Positions 53,092 to 61,708 of a stretch of 64,000 nt of DNA are shown here, piece by piece. The position numbers and the translations under genes are program-made. Below the pieces are notes generated by a model. That model was not told the DNA's origin. It saw only the letters and a program-made list of their open reading frames with translations, and did not search any database. The stretch is taken from positions 1,116,001 through 1,180,000 of the forward strand of contig MGWO01000007.1 in NCBI GenBank assembly GCA_001801025.1. The letters run 5' to 3'. Positions within the stretch are counted from its first letter, which is position 1. Every line of letters starts with the position of its first letter. This stretch comes from Gallionellales bacterium GWA2_54_124 (lineage in GTDB: Bacteria; Pseudomonadota; Gammaproteobacteria; Burkholderiales; Gallionellaceae).

Positions 53092-53517
53092 ATGAAGGAC
53101 GCGGTCAGAATTCAGCAGGATGACTTTTCTCAGGATGAGGAAATTAAGGCGCTCAAGGCCTGCTCACTACGCATGGGGGGCATCGCCACATTTGTCGGTT
53201 GCGCACGGGATTTTTCGGCGGGGCGTACTGTGTCGCAAATTAGCTTCGACGCCTATGGCAGTATGGCGCTGTCGGAGATGAATCAGCTGCGACTGGATGC
53301 CATCGAAAAATACAGTTTGCTGGATGCGCGCATCGTGCACCGCCTCTGTACGGTCACGGCGGGTGAAAATATCGTGTTCATAGCGGCTGGGGCCGAACAC
53401 CGGGTTGCCGCTTTGGACGCTTGTCGCTGGATGATAGACGAGCTGAAAGTGCGCGTGCCGATCTGGAAAAAGGAAGTCACGCCAGAGGGGGACGCATGGC
53501 TTACCTCACATCCATGA
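53092..53517 (+). CDS. moaE: Molybdopterin synthase catalytic subunit
   Basis: A 141-residue MoaE with the family sequence GGIATFVGCARDFSAGRTVS, the substrate-binding IVHRLCTVTAGENIVFIAAG and the catalytic Lys region DELKVRVPIWKKEVTPEGDAW. It converts cPMP to molybdopterin using sulfur from MoaD. It overlaps the start of mobB. Confidence 0.95.
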   Translation: MKDAVRIQQDDFSQDEEIKALKACSLRMGGIATFVGCARDFSAGRTVSQISFDAYGSMALSEMNQLRLDAIEKYSLLDARIVHRLCTVTAGENIVFIAAGAEHRVAALDACRWMIDELKVRVPIWKKEVTPEGDAWLTSHP

Positions 53518-53999
53518 AAGTCATCTCCATCGTAGGACATTCCGGTTCCGGAAAAACGACGCTGGTCGAAAAGTTGGTGCGACATTTTAGCCTCCAAGGG
53601 TTGAACATCGCGACGATCAAACACGCACATCACAAGGTGGAGCTCGACACGCCGGGTAAGGACAGTCACCGGTACAAGGCCGCAGGTGCGTCGATGAGCA
53701 TGCTGCTCACGCGAGATGCGTTACAGTTGGTGGCGGATGCGACGAGCGAACGGGAGCCTGAACAGCTGGCCCGTCGCTTCATGAGCGATGCGGATTTGGT
53801 GCTGGCCGAAGGTTTTTCCCATGCGCCGGGTGTCAAGATCGAGGTGATGCGTCGCGCCTGCGGCAAACTGCCGCGCTGCACCCTTGAAGACGGATTGATC
53901 GCAATGGTCACTGATATGGATGAAATTTATCCCGAACTACCACATTTCGGTCTGGAAGATATCACCGGTATCTGTCAATTTATAGTTGAACGCAGATGA
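53496..53999 (+). CDS. mobB: Molybdopterin-guanine dinucleotide adaptor MobB
   Basis: A P-loop protein of ~167 residues (ISIVGHSGSGKTTLVEKLV; HKVELDTPGKDSHRYKAAGA; ADLVLAEGFSHAPGVKIEVMR). It aids formation of the guanine dinucleotide form of the cofactor needed by NasA and NapA. The track start at 53421 is too early. The ATG at 53496 has a strong site (GAGGGGG) inside moaE; the ATG at 53514 overlaps the moaE stop and is the alternative. It overlaps mobA by four bases. Confidence 0.92.
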   Translation: MAYLTSMKVISIVGHSGSGKTTLVEKLVRHFSLQGLNIATIKHAHHKVELDTPGKDSHRYKAAGASMSMLLTRDALQLVADATSEREPEQLARRFMSDADLVLAEGFSHAPGVKIEVMRRACGKLPRCTLEDGLIAMVTDMDEIYPELPHFGLEDITGICQFIVERR

Positions 54000-54589
54000 T
54001 TTTGGACTGTACGGCATTGATATTGGCAGGGGGCGAGTCTCGCCGCATGGGGCAGGACAAGGCACGCTTACGGCTGGGTGAGCAAACGTTGTTGCAGCGC
54101 GTCACTGCGATCGTGCAGCCGTTATTTTTTAAGGTCATTGTCAGCACGCGTGAACGCCGCGCCGATTGTGATTTACCACAAGTTTTTGATGCGCCTATGT
54201 ATGCGGGACCATTAGCTGGGCTGGCGGCCGGCCTCGAATGTATCAAAACACCCTGGATGTTTGCGGTGGCCTGCGACATGCCATTTATTACGCCCCGGTT
54301 GATCGAAAATATAGCGTCGCGTCGGGATAATTTCGATGCGGTTGTGCCCGTTTTTCAGGGGTGTCCACAACCGCTGGCGGGATTTTATGCAACGCGAATT
54401 GAGTATGAGTTACGCGATGTGCTGCAGGGCGGCGGTAAAGGGAGTTTGCGCGAACTGCTAGCCAGATTGCATGTATGTTATGTGGATGAGGCTGAAATAC
54501 CAGAGGCGGATCACGCTGCATTTTTCGATCTGGATACGCCGGAAGAGATGAAATTAGCAATGAAGAAAGTAAATCAATGGAACACCTGA
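53996..54589 (+). CDS. mobA: Molybdenum cofactor guanylyltransferase
   Basis: A 197-residue nucleotidyltransferase with ALILAGGESRRMGQDKA, the consensus GTP-binding signature, and VACDMPFITPRLI. It attaches GMP to Mo-molybdopterin, giving the MGD form used by the nitrate reductases. Start overlaps mobB (ATGA); the 3' end overlaps moeA by 13 bases. Confidence 0.95.
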   Translation: MILDCTALILAGGESRRMGQDKARLRLGEQTLLQRVTAIVQPLFFKVIVSTRERRADCDLPQVFDAPMYAGPLAGLAAGLECIKTPWMFAVACDMPFITPRLIENIASRRDNFDAVVPVFQGCPQPLAGFYATRIEYELRDVLQGGGKGSLRELLARLHVCYVDEAEIPEADHAAFFDLDTPEEMKLAMKKVNQWNT

Positions 54590-55815
54590 AAATCAGCTGC
54601 GCACAGCGCGTCATTTTTGAATGTATCACGCTTCAGGATTCGGAATCGGTTGATTTGGCCATGTCGCTGGGACGTGTGTTGAGCGAAAACATCTTCGCTA
54701 ATCGCGATTTGCCACCCTACGATGTGTCGGCGATGGATGGCTTCGCGGTGCGTAGTGCTGATCTGTTCAACCTGCCGGCGACGCTTGTGATTATCGAAGA
54801 TATCAAGGCGGGCGACATGTCGACGCTAACCGTCGGACGCGGTCAGTGTGCGAGGATTATGACGGGTGCACCGATGCCGCGGGGTGCGGATGCCGTCATC
54901 CGCGTGGAAGATACGCGGGAAATTTCGCATGACACAGTGCAAATCACAATAGCGGTAAAAGCATGTCACGACGTCAGACCTCAGGGCGAAAATATGCGTG
55001 AGGGTGATGTTGTGTTAACTAAAGGCACTGAAATCACACCGGGTGTAATCGGCGTGCTGGCAACGGTGAAGGCCGCGAAATTTTCTGTATACCGGCGTCC
55101 GCGCGTCGCGATTCTGTCCACCGGCAATGAACTCGAGGCAATTGGCGACCCCGTCAATCCTAATAAAATCCCCGATTCAAATACCTATGCGCTAATGGCG
55201 CAGGTGCAAGCACTGGGCATCACACCTGCTATGCTCGGAATCGCCCGGGATGATCCGGCTGAACTTGAACAGTTTTTGAAAATTGGGTTGGAGTACGATG
55301 TGTTGCTGGTCTCGGGCGGCACCTCGGTCGGCGTGCACGACTATGTGCGCCCTACGATCGAAGGACTGGGCGTTGAAATGAAATTCTGGCGTGTGGCGAT
55401 AAAGCCGGGGCATCCGCTGGCATTTGGCAAGACCGACAAAACGTTCGTCTTTGGGCTGCCGGGCAATCCCGTGTCCAGCATGGTGTGCTTCGAAGAGTTT
55501 GTCGCACCCGCGCTGCGCCGTATGATGGGTAATACAAAACAGTACCGCCGTACGGTGACCGCGCGTCTGGCGCATGCGGTCAAGATGCGTCCTGGTCGCA
55601 CCGAATTCGTTCGAGTACAACTCTCAGCCGATGATGCAGGTTACATCGCCAGTTCTACCGGTACGCAGAGTAGCGGTGTGCTGCTGTCAATGGCGCGGGC
55701 GGATGGGTTGCTTGTCTTGCCATCAGCATGTAGCGGGTTTGAGGCGGGTGCGCAGGTCACCGTTCAATTGCTCGATGGCACCGTGTTTCAGGAATGCCCG
55801 GGATTTAAGGAGTAA
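54577..55815 (+). CDS. moeA: Molybdopterin molybdenumtransferase
   Basis: A 412-residue MoeA: SVDLAMSLGRVLSENIFANR, PPYDVSAMDGFAVRS, IMTGAPMPRGADAVIRVEDT, RPRVAILSTGNELEAIGDPV, VLLVSGGTSVGVHDYVRPTI and KPGHPLAFGKTDKTFVFGLPGNPVSSM are all family hallmarks. It inserts molybdate into adenylylated molybdopterin. It overlaps mobA and is followed at 2 bases by mog, the gene for its partner enzyme. Confidence 0.96.
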   Translation: MEHLKISCAQRVIFECITLQDSESVDLAMSLGRVLSENIFANRDLPPYDVSAMDGFAVRSADLFNLPATLVIIEDIKAGDMSTLTVGRGQCARIMTGAPMPRGADAVIRVEDTREISHDTVQITIAVKACHDVRPQGENMREGDVVLTKGTEITPGVIGVLATVKAAKFSVYRRPRVAILSTGNELEAIGDPVNPNKIPDSNTYALMAQVQALGITPAMLGIARDDPAELEQFLKIGLEYDVLLVSGGTSVGVHDYVRPTIEGLGVEMKFWRVAIKPGHPLAFGKTDKTFVFGLPGNPVSSMVCFEEFVAPALRRMMGNTKQYRRTVTARLAHAVKMRPGRTEFVRVQLSADDAGYIASSTGTQSSGVLLSMARADGLLVLPSACSGFEAGAQVTVQLLDGTVFQECPGFKE

Positions 55816-55817
55816 AG

Positions 55818-56360
55818 ATGAGTGTTGCGCGTATCGGTATTTTGACTATTTCGGACCGTGCCAGTCGCGGTGAATATGAAGACCTCGGCGGGCCTGCCAT
55901 GCGCGCCTGGTTTGAGCGAGTATTGACCAGTCCTTGGGAGGCTGTGGCCAGAGTCATTCCGGATGAGCAGCCTCTGATAGAGGCTGCGCTAATTGAATTA
56001 TGCGATCAGGAAAACTGCTGTTTGGTGGTCACAACAGGCGGCACGGGCCCGGCGTTGCGTGATGTGACACCTGAGGCTACCGAGGCCGTATGCGGCAAGA
56101 TGATGCCGGGGTTTGGCGAGTTGATGCGTACGGCTTCTCTAAAGTTTGTGCCGACCGCGATTTTGTCACGCCAGACGGCAGGCATACGCGGCCGCAGTCT
56201 GATCGTAAACCTACCCGGTAAACCCTCGGCGATCGGCGATTGTTTGAATGCGGTGTTTCCGGCTATCCCTTATTGCATCGATTTGATCGAAGGCGCCTAT
56301 CTGGAATCCGATCCTGGGCAATGTAACGTATTTCGTCCTGCTCATGCCAAAAAGCCTTAG
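55818..56360 (+). CDS. mog: Molybdopterin adenylyltransferase
   Basis: A 180-residue MogA: RIGILTISDRASRGEYEDLGGP, CCLVVTTGGTGPALRDVTPEATEAV, TAILSRQTAGIRGRSLIVNLPGKPSA. It adenylylates molybdopterin before MoeA inserts molybdenum. It closes the cofactor block. No molybdate transporter (modABC), moaB or moeB is seen in the window. Confidence 0.95.
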   Translation: MSVARIGILTISDRASRGEYEDLGGPAMRAWFERVLTSPWEAVARVIPDEQPLIEAALIELCDQENCCLVVTTGGTGPALRDVTPEATEAVCGKMMPGFGELMRTASLKFVPTAILSRQTAGIRGRSLIVNLPGKPSAIGDCLNAVFPAIPYCIDLIEGAYLESDPGQCNVFRPAHAKKP

Positions 56361-56372
56361 CGTGTTTCATCA

Positions 56373-57110
56373 ATGAGTTTGCAAGAAGGTATCTTTGCGC
56401 TGCTCATTCTGGTCGCCGCGTTGCTATACTCTTCAGTAGGACATGGCGGAGCCTCAGGGTATCTGGCAGTCATGGCACTGATGGGGGTCGCTCCGGTAGA
56501 AATGAGGCCGGTCGCATTGTCGCTAAATATTTTGGTTGCCATGATAGCCACATTTAAATATTACCGTGCAGGCGCCTTTTCCTGGCGTTTGTTCTGGCCG
56601 CTCGCTATAGCTTCTATTCCTTGCGCATATATAGGCGGCACATTGACGCTGTCCGGGCATCTGTATAAGCCTGTCTTGGGTGTTGTGCTGATTTATTCTG
56701 CCTGGCATATTTTTAGGACGCTGCGCGAACCGGAGCTGCCTGTGGTTGAGCGTCCCGCGTTGTGGGTGTTGCTGTCAGCGGGCAGCGTTCTGGGATTTCT
56801 TTCCGGTTTGACCGGGGTGGGCGGGGGGATTTTTTTAAGTCCGCTCATCTTGTATTATCGCTGGGCGAAGGTAAAAACCGTATCCGGAATCGCCGCAGCT
56901 TTCATTTTCGTTAATTCGATCGCAGCTTTGACGGGGGTGGCAAAACTGGCGCCCACTCTGCCCTCAGCGCTGCCTTACTGGGCTGTCGCTGCGGTCATGG
57001 GTGGGTTGATTGGTGCTGAATATGGCAGTAAACGTCTGGGCAACCCGGTTATTAAAAAGTTGTTGTCGCTTGTGCTGCTCATTGCTGGGATGAAAATGAT
57101 AGCAGTCTGA
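56373..57110 (+). CDS. TauE/SafE-family membrane transporter
   Basis: A 245-residue membrane protein with seven to eight helices and the TauE/SafE (DUF81) signature (YSSVGHGGASGYLAVMALMG near the front; SGLTGVGGGIFLSPLILYY in the second repeat). Members export sulfite, sulfoacetate or similar anions. It follows mog by 12 bases and is probably in the same operon; in this setting an anion such as nitrite, sulfite or sulfate/molybdate could be moved, but the sequence does not tell. Confidence 0.88.
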   Translation: MSLQEGIFALLILVAALLYSSVGHGGASGYLAVMALMGVAPVEMRPVALSLNILVAMIATFKYYRAGAFSWRLFWPLAIASIPCAYIGGTLTLSGHLYKPVLGVVLIYSAWHIFRTLREPELPVVERPALWVLLSAGSVLGFLSGLTGVGGGIFLSPLILYYRWAKVKTVSGIAAAFIFVNSIAALTGVAKLAPTLPSALPYWAVAAVMGGLIGAEYGSKRLGNPVIKKLLSLVLLIAGMKMIAV

Positions 57111-57236
57111 AATGAGCGGTATTTTGTGGGCCGTTTGTTTTGGCATATTGAAGTCGCAAGCGACGGCCGGCTTGTTGGGCTGATTTTAATGGAATGAAAT
57201 AACAAAACTGAACAAAAGTATTCGATCACTTATGAC

Positions 57237-57292
57237 GGTCTGCTTGGGCCGATCAAGAAGTACTCACACCCTTGAATGGAAGGTCTGTTGCT
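57237..57292 (+). repeat. Interspersed repeat fragment (GGCCGAT...GAAGGTCTG type)
   Basis: GGTCTGCTTGGGCCGATCAA then CACCCTTGAATGGAAGGTCTGTTG matches the fragments at 30752-30805 (reverse) and 34797-34850. It lies in the 320-base gap after the TauE gene, at the left edge of the toxin-antitoxin island; nothing else is seen in that gap. Confidence 0.5.
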
Positions 57293-57433
57293 CAGCAGAA
57301 GGAGAAACTGGCAGCATGAACCCCGCCCCTTGGAAGATGAAATATCGGTGGAACCTCAACTTATTTCAGGTGCTTTTATTCGTGCACCCAATAAAATTCC
57401 CTTTATTTTATTTATTGAAGCTACAATAACCCC

Positions 57434-57730
57434 ATAAGCACACGCTATACATGGAAAGAGACTAAGCGCAAAGCGAATATCGTTAAGCACGGCCTTGATT
57501 TCATAGATGCAGATTTAGTGCTTGAAAGCCAATACAAATACGAAATTGATAGTCCGAGAGGACAGCAAATGCGTAAGCAGGTTTTTTCGTATGTGTTTGA
57601 TGAGTTGACTGTGCTGACATTGGTTTATCAGCCTAGTGAAATACCTCACATCATCAGCTTTCGACACGCCCACAAAGATGAACGGGAGATATATTATGAC
57701 TGGCTCGAAAATGACTACAATGACACTTGA
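57434..57730 (+). CDS. brnT: BrnT-family toxin, start codon unclear
   Basis: The frame reads STRYTWKETKRKANIVKHGL, then DFIDADLVLESQYKYEIDSP, VFSYVFDELTVLTLVYQPSE and HIISFRHAHKDEREIYYDWL, a full BrnT-type RNase-toxin sequence (~95 residues). The track begins at a GTG (57518), cutting off the conserved N-terminal KHG region, so the real start is upstream. Between the in-frame stop at 57416 and this sequence there is no ATG, GTG or TTG; only ATA at 57434 is near the expected place. Either a rare start is used or the start has mutated. It is followed by overlapping brnA. Confidence 0.7.
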   Translation: MSTRYTWKETKRKANIVKHGLDFIDADLVLESQYKYEIDSPRGQQMRKQVFSYVFDELTVLTLVYQPSEIPHIISFRHAHKDEREIYYDWLENDYNDT

Positions 57731-58037
57731 AGACATGCGTACAGCACGTGAAAGCAGGAAAAGTCAGAGTGATTGGGATCGTGTTCACCGTATGGTGAGC
57801 CATGGCATTGAACCGGCAGAGGATGAAGATTCCCCTAATGCTGCTGCGCTTATGCGTGCTGATCTTGAAAAACGTCGCATTGGTCGTCCTGTTGGTCAAG
57901 ACAACAAGGTTCAGGTTTCAATCCGCTATCACCGCGAGGTTCTTGATTATTTCAAATCTAAAGGCGCAGGCTGGCAGGCGCAAATGGACAAGGTGTTGCT
58001 CGATTGGGTGAAGACGCATTCAGCCAATAAAACCTGA
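57696..58037 (+). CDS. brnA: BrnA-family antitoxin
   Basis: A 113-residue protein ending in the BrnA DNA-binding module (RRIGRPVGQDNKVQVSIRYH, then REVLDYFKSKGAGWQAQMDKVL), a ribbon-helix-helix fold that binds the operator and neutralises BrnT. I use the ATG at 57696 with GGGAGAT before it; the track start at 57636 lies within brnT. It overlaps brnT by 35 bases. Confidence 0.85.
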   Translation: MTGSKMTTMTLEDMRTARESRKSQSDWDRVHRMVSHGIEPAEDEDSPNAAALMRADLEKRRIGRPVGQDNKVQVSIRYHREVLDYFKSKGAGWQAQMDKVLLDWVKTHSANKT

Positions 58038-58043
58038 ATTCAT

Positions 58044-58063
58044 AGGGCGGCATTCGCCGCCCT
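58044..58063. terminator. Perfect hairpin between convergent genes
   Basis: AGGGCGGC-ATTC-GCCGCCCT, 8-bp perfect stem with a 4-base loop, right after brnA and at the stop of the convergent relic. No T-run follows, so it may act weakly as a terminator. Confidence 0.5.
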
Positions 58064-58654
58064 AATCACTGCACCCCTGAGCAGCGGGCCATACAAAATC
58101 AGCAGCTGCACTTTTCCGCGTTTTTAATATCTGTGCCATTTTTGCTTTTCTGTCAGGGTCCGCAACCGCACCAGAACTGTTCCACACATCAACATTTGTT
58201 CGCTGTATGCGAGCCTCTTTTTCTGCCTTTTTATCTTTTAACTCATGATGTTTTTGTAGGACAAGACCAGGCAGCGTTTTTTTTGCCTTTAAAATTGCTT
58301 CGCTAAGCTCAGCCGGGGGGATGGTACTTGCCAAATTCGCAGCAGCATCGCGGTCAGCAAGTTATCCCGTGACTGATTGAAAACTGTTTTTTTATTTCTG
58401 GGATCTTTGCTGCTTCTGCTTCCTCTTGCTCAACCTTACCCCCTTGCAAACCCTTAGTGTTGGATTCTCCGGATGTTGTTTTCCCGTCTTTCGGTATCGG
58501 TGTTTATATCAATCTTAAGTGGACTTTCTTTTGCCCACTCCTCAGGGTTTACTAAAATAAGTTTTTTCCCGGCGAGTTGCCCTGTTTGTTTATTTCTCTC
58601 GACTTCATAATAAATGGCACCTATGGGATGACAGTTGTGGGTTAACAGCCTCAC
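58062..58654 (-). pseudogene. Degraded gene of unknown family
   Basis: Three minus-strand pieces in different frames seem to form one broken gene: CHPIGAIYYEVERNKQTGQL and AGKKLILVNPEEWAKE (58454-58654), a linker reading GLQGGKVEQEEAEAAKIPEI, and PPAELSEAILKAKKTLPGLV with KARIQRTNVDVWNSSG-like charged sequence (58062-58334). At least two frameshifts are needed. The look is of a plasmid- or phage-type accessory protein, but I do not recognise it. Confidence 0.45.
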
Positions 58655-58690
58655 GGGCTACACCTTCCACGTGGGTGATAAAAGCACTGG

Positions 58691-58852
58691 ATGGAAAGGC
58701 TTCGCCTTTCTAAAAAAAAGTCAAAGGCAGGTCAGCATCAGCAGTTGTTGCAGGAGATCAAAGCGATACCAAGCAGCATGGCAGTTTCAACGGATGGACG
58801 TTATCTGGCGATGAGCGGCGACAAGAAAATTATCGTTTGGCAATTAAAGTAA
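58691..58852 (+). pseudogene. WD40-repeat protein, C-terminal remnant
   Basis: A 53-codon frame, too short for the track, ends in MAVSTDGRYLAMSGDKKIIV then WQLK and a stop. This is the last blade of a WD40 propeller (usually S.DGRYLA..G.DK.I.VW.L). The remainder of the gene is missing, so it is a leftover of a deletion. Confidence 0.5.
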
Positions 58853-58899
58853 GCGACTAGCTAAAGCTTATTTATTTTATTCAATGCAGGGAGGTACTA

Positions 58900-58950
58900 A
58901 TGGCAACGATTCAAGAATTGGCTGCAATGAGCGCTCAAGTTTACAACTAA
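58900..58950 (+). pseudogene. Truncated gene start with strong ribosome site
   Basis: CAGGGAGGTACTA precedes an ATG opening MATIQELAAMSAQVYN and then TAA. A strong site in front of only 16 codons suggests the 5' end of a longer gene, cut off by deletion or insertion. Product unknown. Confidence 0.35.
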
Positions 58951-59064
58951 AATGCAACGGAAGATAGGTTTGTATCAAGCAGGGTGGCATGGCTTTATGC
59001 TTTGTCGTGTCGCAACCAGATTGCGATGATTTTATTTTTCCCTTGACTACCGGTCGACTAATGG

Positions 59065-59422
59065 GTGTCTCGGGAGCGGCACGTCACGCCACTTCGGGAT
59101 GAGTATCTGCTGTACTACATATAGCTGATATTCAAGGAATGATGATTAAATTGGCCGAACAGCTTTCAGCCACTAATCGCGAGCTGGCTGCAGATGATTT
59201 TTATAGATCGAAAATGTTTGGTAAATCACGACCACCGTAAACTATGCGTTCAATCCTGATGACCTCTCCCATGAGACGGAAGAGAATGGCATAGTTTCCA
59301 ACGGTTGCCATTCGTGCTTCCTCGCCAATGTCGGGACGAAGCTGATAGATTAGCGGGTTACGCTGGATGTCGAAAAATTTCGCACGAATGTCCTGAATGA
59401 ATGTAACGGCTCGACGTGGATT
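59065..59422. repeat. Duplicated segment, copy 2 (matches 18115-18471)
   Basis: Nearly identical to 18115-18471 in the same orientation. It covers the flank downstream of the parE gene and two-thirds of that gene. Because this copy is joined to a complete parDE pair, it is the likely source. Confidence 0.88.
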
Positions 59423-59494
59423 ATCCTGGGCAATATAGTATGAGATGTTATCCAGATCACCTTCAACATAGCGTGATAGTTCCAGTTTCATCAT
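59201..59494 (-). CDS. ParE/RelE-superfamily toxin
   Basis: A 97-residue toxin (MMKLELSRYVEGDLDNISYY; NPRRAVTFIQDIRAKFFDIQ; GNYAILFRLMGEVIRIERIV; GGRD near the end) with the ParE pattern. ParE toxins poison gyrase. The ATGATG at 59494/59491 overlaps the antitoxin stop, so I reject the longer track start. A truncated duplicate exists at 18253-18471. Confidence 0.87.
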   Translation of the reverse strand: MMKLELSRYVEGDLDNISYYIAQDNPRRAVTFIQDIRAKFFDIQRNPLIYQLRPDIGEEARMATVGNYAILFRLMGEVIRIERIVYGGRDLPNIFDL

Positions 59495-59778
59495 TTTTCG
59501 ATACTTGTACTCTCGGCGATAGCCTGATACTTGCATTCAAGGCGATCTAGCACGTCGTGCGGAGAAATGCCTGGAGTTTTATCATTTACGGCCTCTTGCC
59601 AGACACGACGCAATTCGGTAACGCCTTGCTGGCGCAAGTTGCGTTTGTATGTCCAGTCGCGTAGCGCATCACGAATGACTTCGCTGCTTGATGCATATTC
59701 GCCGGTAGCAACGGCACCACGGACGATATGAACCATTTCAGGTGGCAAGGCAATACTGATTTTTTCGGCGGTAGCCAT
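59491..59778 (-). CDS. ParD-like antitoxin (ribbon-helix-helix)
   Basis: A 95-residue protein: EKISIALPPEMVHIVRGAVA then TGEYASSSEVIRDALRDW, the ribbon-helix-helix of type II ParD/CopG antitoxins, and a C-terminal toxin-binding tail. I take the ATG at 59778 after AAAGGAACACC rather than 59814. It is first in the operon and overlaps the toxin start. Confidence 0.88.
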   Translation of the reverse strand: MATAEKISIALPPEMVHIVRGAVATGEYASSSEVIRDALRDWTYKRNLRQQGVTELRRVWQEAVNDKTPGISPHDVLDRLECKYQAIAESTSIEK

Positions 59779-60004
59779 TGGTGTTCCTTTGAGCTTATGG
59801 TAGGAATAATTCATACCATAATAGCAAATCTGAAGAAGGTGACAATAGAAAACGTTACAAAGAATTTAGCTCATGTCACTAATCACTTGCCGGACTTTTT
59901 CCGGATTTGGTTATGCATTTGCAACTTGAATTTTTGAGATAGGCTGCGGCCTGCTGCATTTCGCGTTGTAACGGGGAAAACTATTGGAATGCATACGTAG
60001 TTTC

Positions 60005-60145
60005 CGGAGAATTTTTATTTGAAAAGTCACTTTTTAGTCAAGAGAGAGTGATTTAGACTTATTGCGCGCAAAAGGATTTGTTGATGAAAAACAAGAGAGA
60101 TATAGCAGAGACAGGTACTTGAAAATTTGACACCTCAAGTTTTTC
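60005..60145. repeat. Diverged repeat, copy 2 (resembles 28055-28190)
   Basis: Shares ordered blocks with the segment upstream of the zeta-toxin pair (CGGAGAATT, AGAGAGTGATTTAG, GCGCAAAAGGATTTGTTG, CAAGAGAGATATAGCAGAGA, GGTACTTGAAAATTT). No open frame is conserved between the two. Confidence 0.55.
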
Positions 60146-61150
60146 CATGATTTAATGCGTACACTTTCGCTTATGTGTGGGGTGCGACTGGCCAACGGTA
60201 AATTGGCTGCGACGGCGTACTGTTGCCTTGTTTATTCAAGATAAGTGTATGAATATCGACGTTTCACATTGGTTAGTCACCAATTTCTATGTAGCTTCAC
60301 GCTACAAATCCGTCCTAAATTCCTACGGGATTTATGGATATCATAACTAAAGTTAGTAGCGGACAACGTCCAGCGAACCCTTGATCTGCCTTTGTCTAGG
60401 CAGGACATTCAATCTGTAATAAATCAAAAGAAAGTAAAGCAATAAGTACCCTCGATGCGGGCGCACTACATCCAGAACCTACATGCACGAAGCCCAATGG
60501 GCTTTTTAGCAGTTGGGTTGGTGGCGTGTTGGTCAGCGCTGTATTGCTGTTCGTCGTTCTGCCTGATCTATGGTCAGGACAAACAGACGTAGAGTGGGAA
60601 ATTTGTATTGAAATCTGGAGGATGAAGTTACATGGATGTTCATGAAGACTATGTAGTTGCTGTATTGCAGTTGTTTCATGCTTCACGTTTCATAGCTTCA
60701 CATGCACCCCTCTTTCGTTAGCGAAAGATTGTGCTCAAATACCTGCGAAGTTAGCCGAGCTAATAAGTATGCGGATTTGGGATAGGGGAAAAAAGGGGGT
60801 CGTGTTTTTATGCGATTGCGTCTAGTGGTGGTAGCTAGATGCACCAAGAGTGACCCGGCGTGTGTGGTAAAGGTTGTTGAATTAACCCTTTGGGAAGGCC
60901 GTTCGAAACGGCATGAAGGTTTGGTGACATTGTCACGTTGTTCAGTTTTGGCAGAAATGCGAACTGAGCCGCCCTTTCCTGAGTAACTTACGTAAAACCG
61001 TGGCGGAAGCCAAAAAAGAACTCTCAGAGATGACTGTAATTTCATCCCGTGGCGACAGGTTATTGCTGCTGATTAGACTGATCGGCAAAAGCTTTTGCAA
61101 TACTGATTTGATGCTGAAATTTTGATTAGGTTATTGATTATTGAGAGGTG
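60146..61150. other. Island stretch without a recognisable gene
   Basis: About 1 kb. Open frames at 60396-60686 and 60698-61045 (minus) have no family resemblance and poor ribosome sites. TAGCGGACAACGTCCAGC at 60357 resembles the head of the repeat at 34740. I read this as degraded mobile DNA. Confidence 0.5.
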
Positions 61151-61160
61151 AGGTGAATAG

Positions 61161-61290
61161 ATGAATGAGGAAAAGCTGTCCGCCGAGAATGTGGGGATTG
61201 CCGATTACCTGATTCGCCTCACCCATAATCAGCGAAACTGGGGATTCTGCCTGTATCTGCGCAACGTAAATGCTAAGCACACCACTATTC
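61161..61290 (+). mobile_element. IS3-family transposase (OrfB) remnant
   Basis: The frame LSAENVGIADYLIRLTHNQRNWGFCLYLRNVNAKH matches the IS3-group OrfB segment that normally reads LTHNQRNWGFGLCFLYLRNV before the DDE catalytic core. Here a few residues are lost and the core is missing after ~61290. Only a remnant of an insertion sequence. Confidence 0.65.
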
Positions 61291-61384
61291 TCCCCCCGAA
61301 TTTTTCTCCCATTTCGGCAACTCTCTTGGTTATTCCCAATTTAATTGCTTGTCATTTGGTAGCTTATAAGCTACATTTATTTCC

Positions 61385-61708
61385 ATGATTGAAATTTTCC
61401 GATACAAAACTGAGGATGGTAAAGAGCCTTTAACCGAATGGCTTCAGTCGCTGCGCGACAAGCAGGCGCAAGCCAAGTTTCGAATGCGGCTTAAACGTCT
61501 GGAGTTGGGGAATTTCGGTGACTGCGACCCCGTTGGTGAAGGCGTACAGGAATTACGGGAACATCTTGGTGCGGGTTATCGTGTTTACTTTGGTCGTCAT
61601 GGTCAGACGGTTGTTATTTTGCTGTGTGGAGGATCCAAGAAAACACAGCCAGCCGACATCAAGACTGCCAAGCTGTATTGGGAAGATTGGAAACGGAGGC
61701 AAGTATGA
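61385..61708 (+). CDS. RelE/HigB-type (Gp49-like) toxin
   Basis: A 107-residue protein of the addiction-module killer family: MIEIFRYKTEDGKEPLTEWL, GVQELREHLGAGYRVYFGRH, VVILLCGGSKKTQPADIKTA, YWEDWKRR. Members are ribosome-dependent or related RNases. The stop overlaps the antitoxin ATG (ATGA), toxin first as in HigBA-type modules. Confidence 0.88.
   Translation: MIEIFRYKTEDGKEPLTEWLQSLRDKQAQAKFRMRLKRLELGNFGDCDPVGEGVQELREHLGAGYRVYFGRHGQTVVILLCGGSKKTQPADIKTAKLYWEDWKRRQV

Noticed and set aside
60396-61045. Two minus-strand ORFs of 96 and 115 residues in the island
   Set aside because: Low-complexity, Ser/Thr/Arg-rich translations with no motifs; they look like random frames in degraded DNA.
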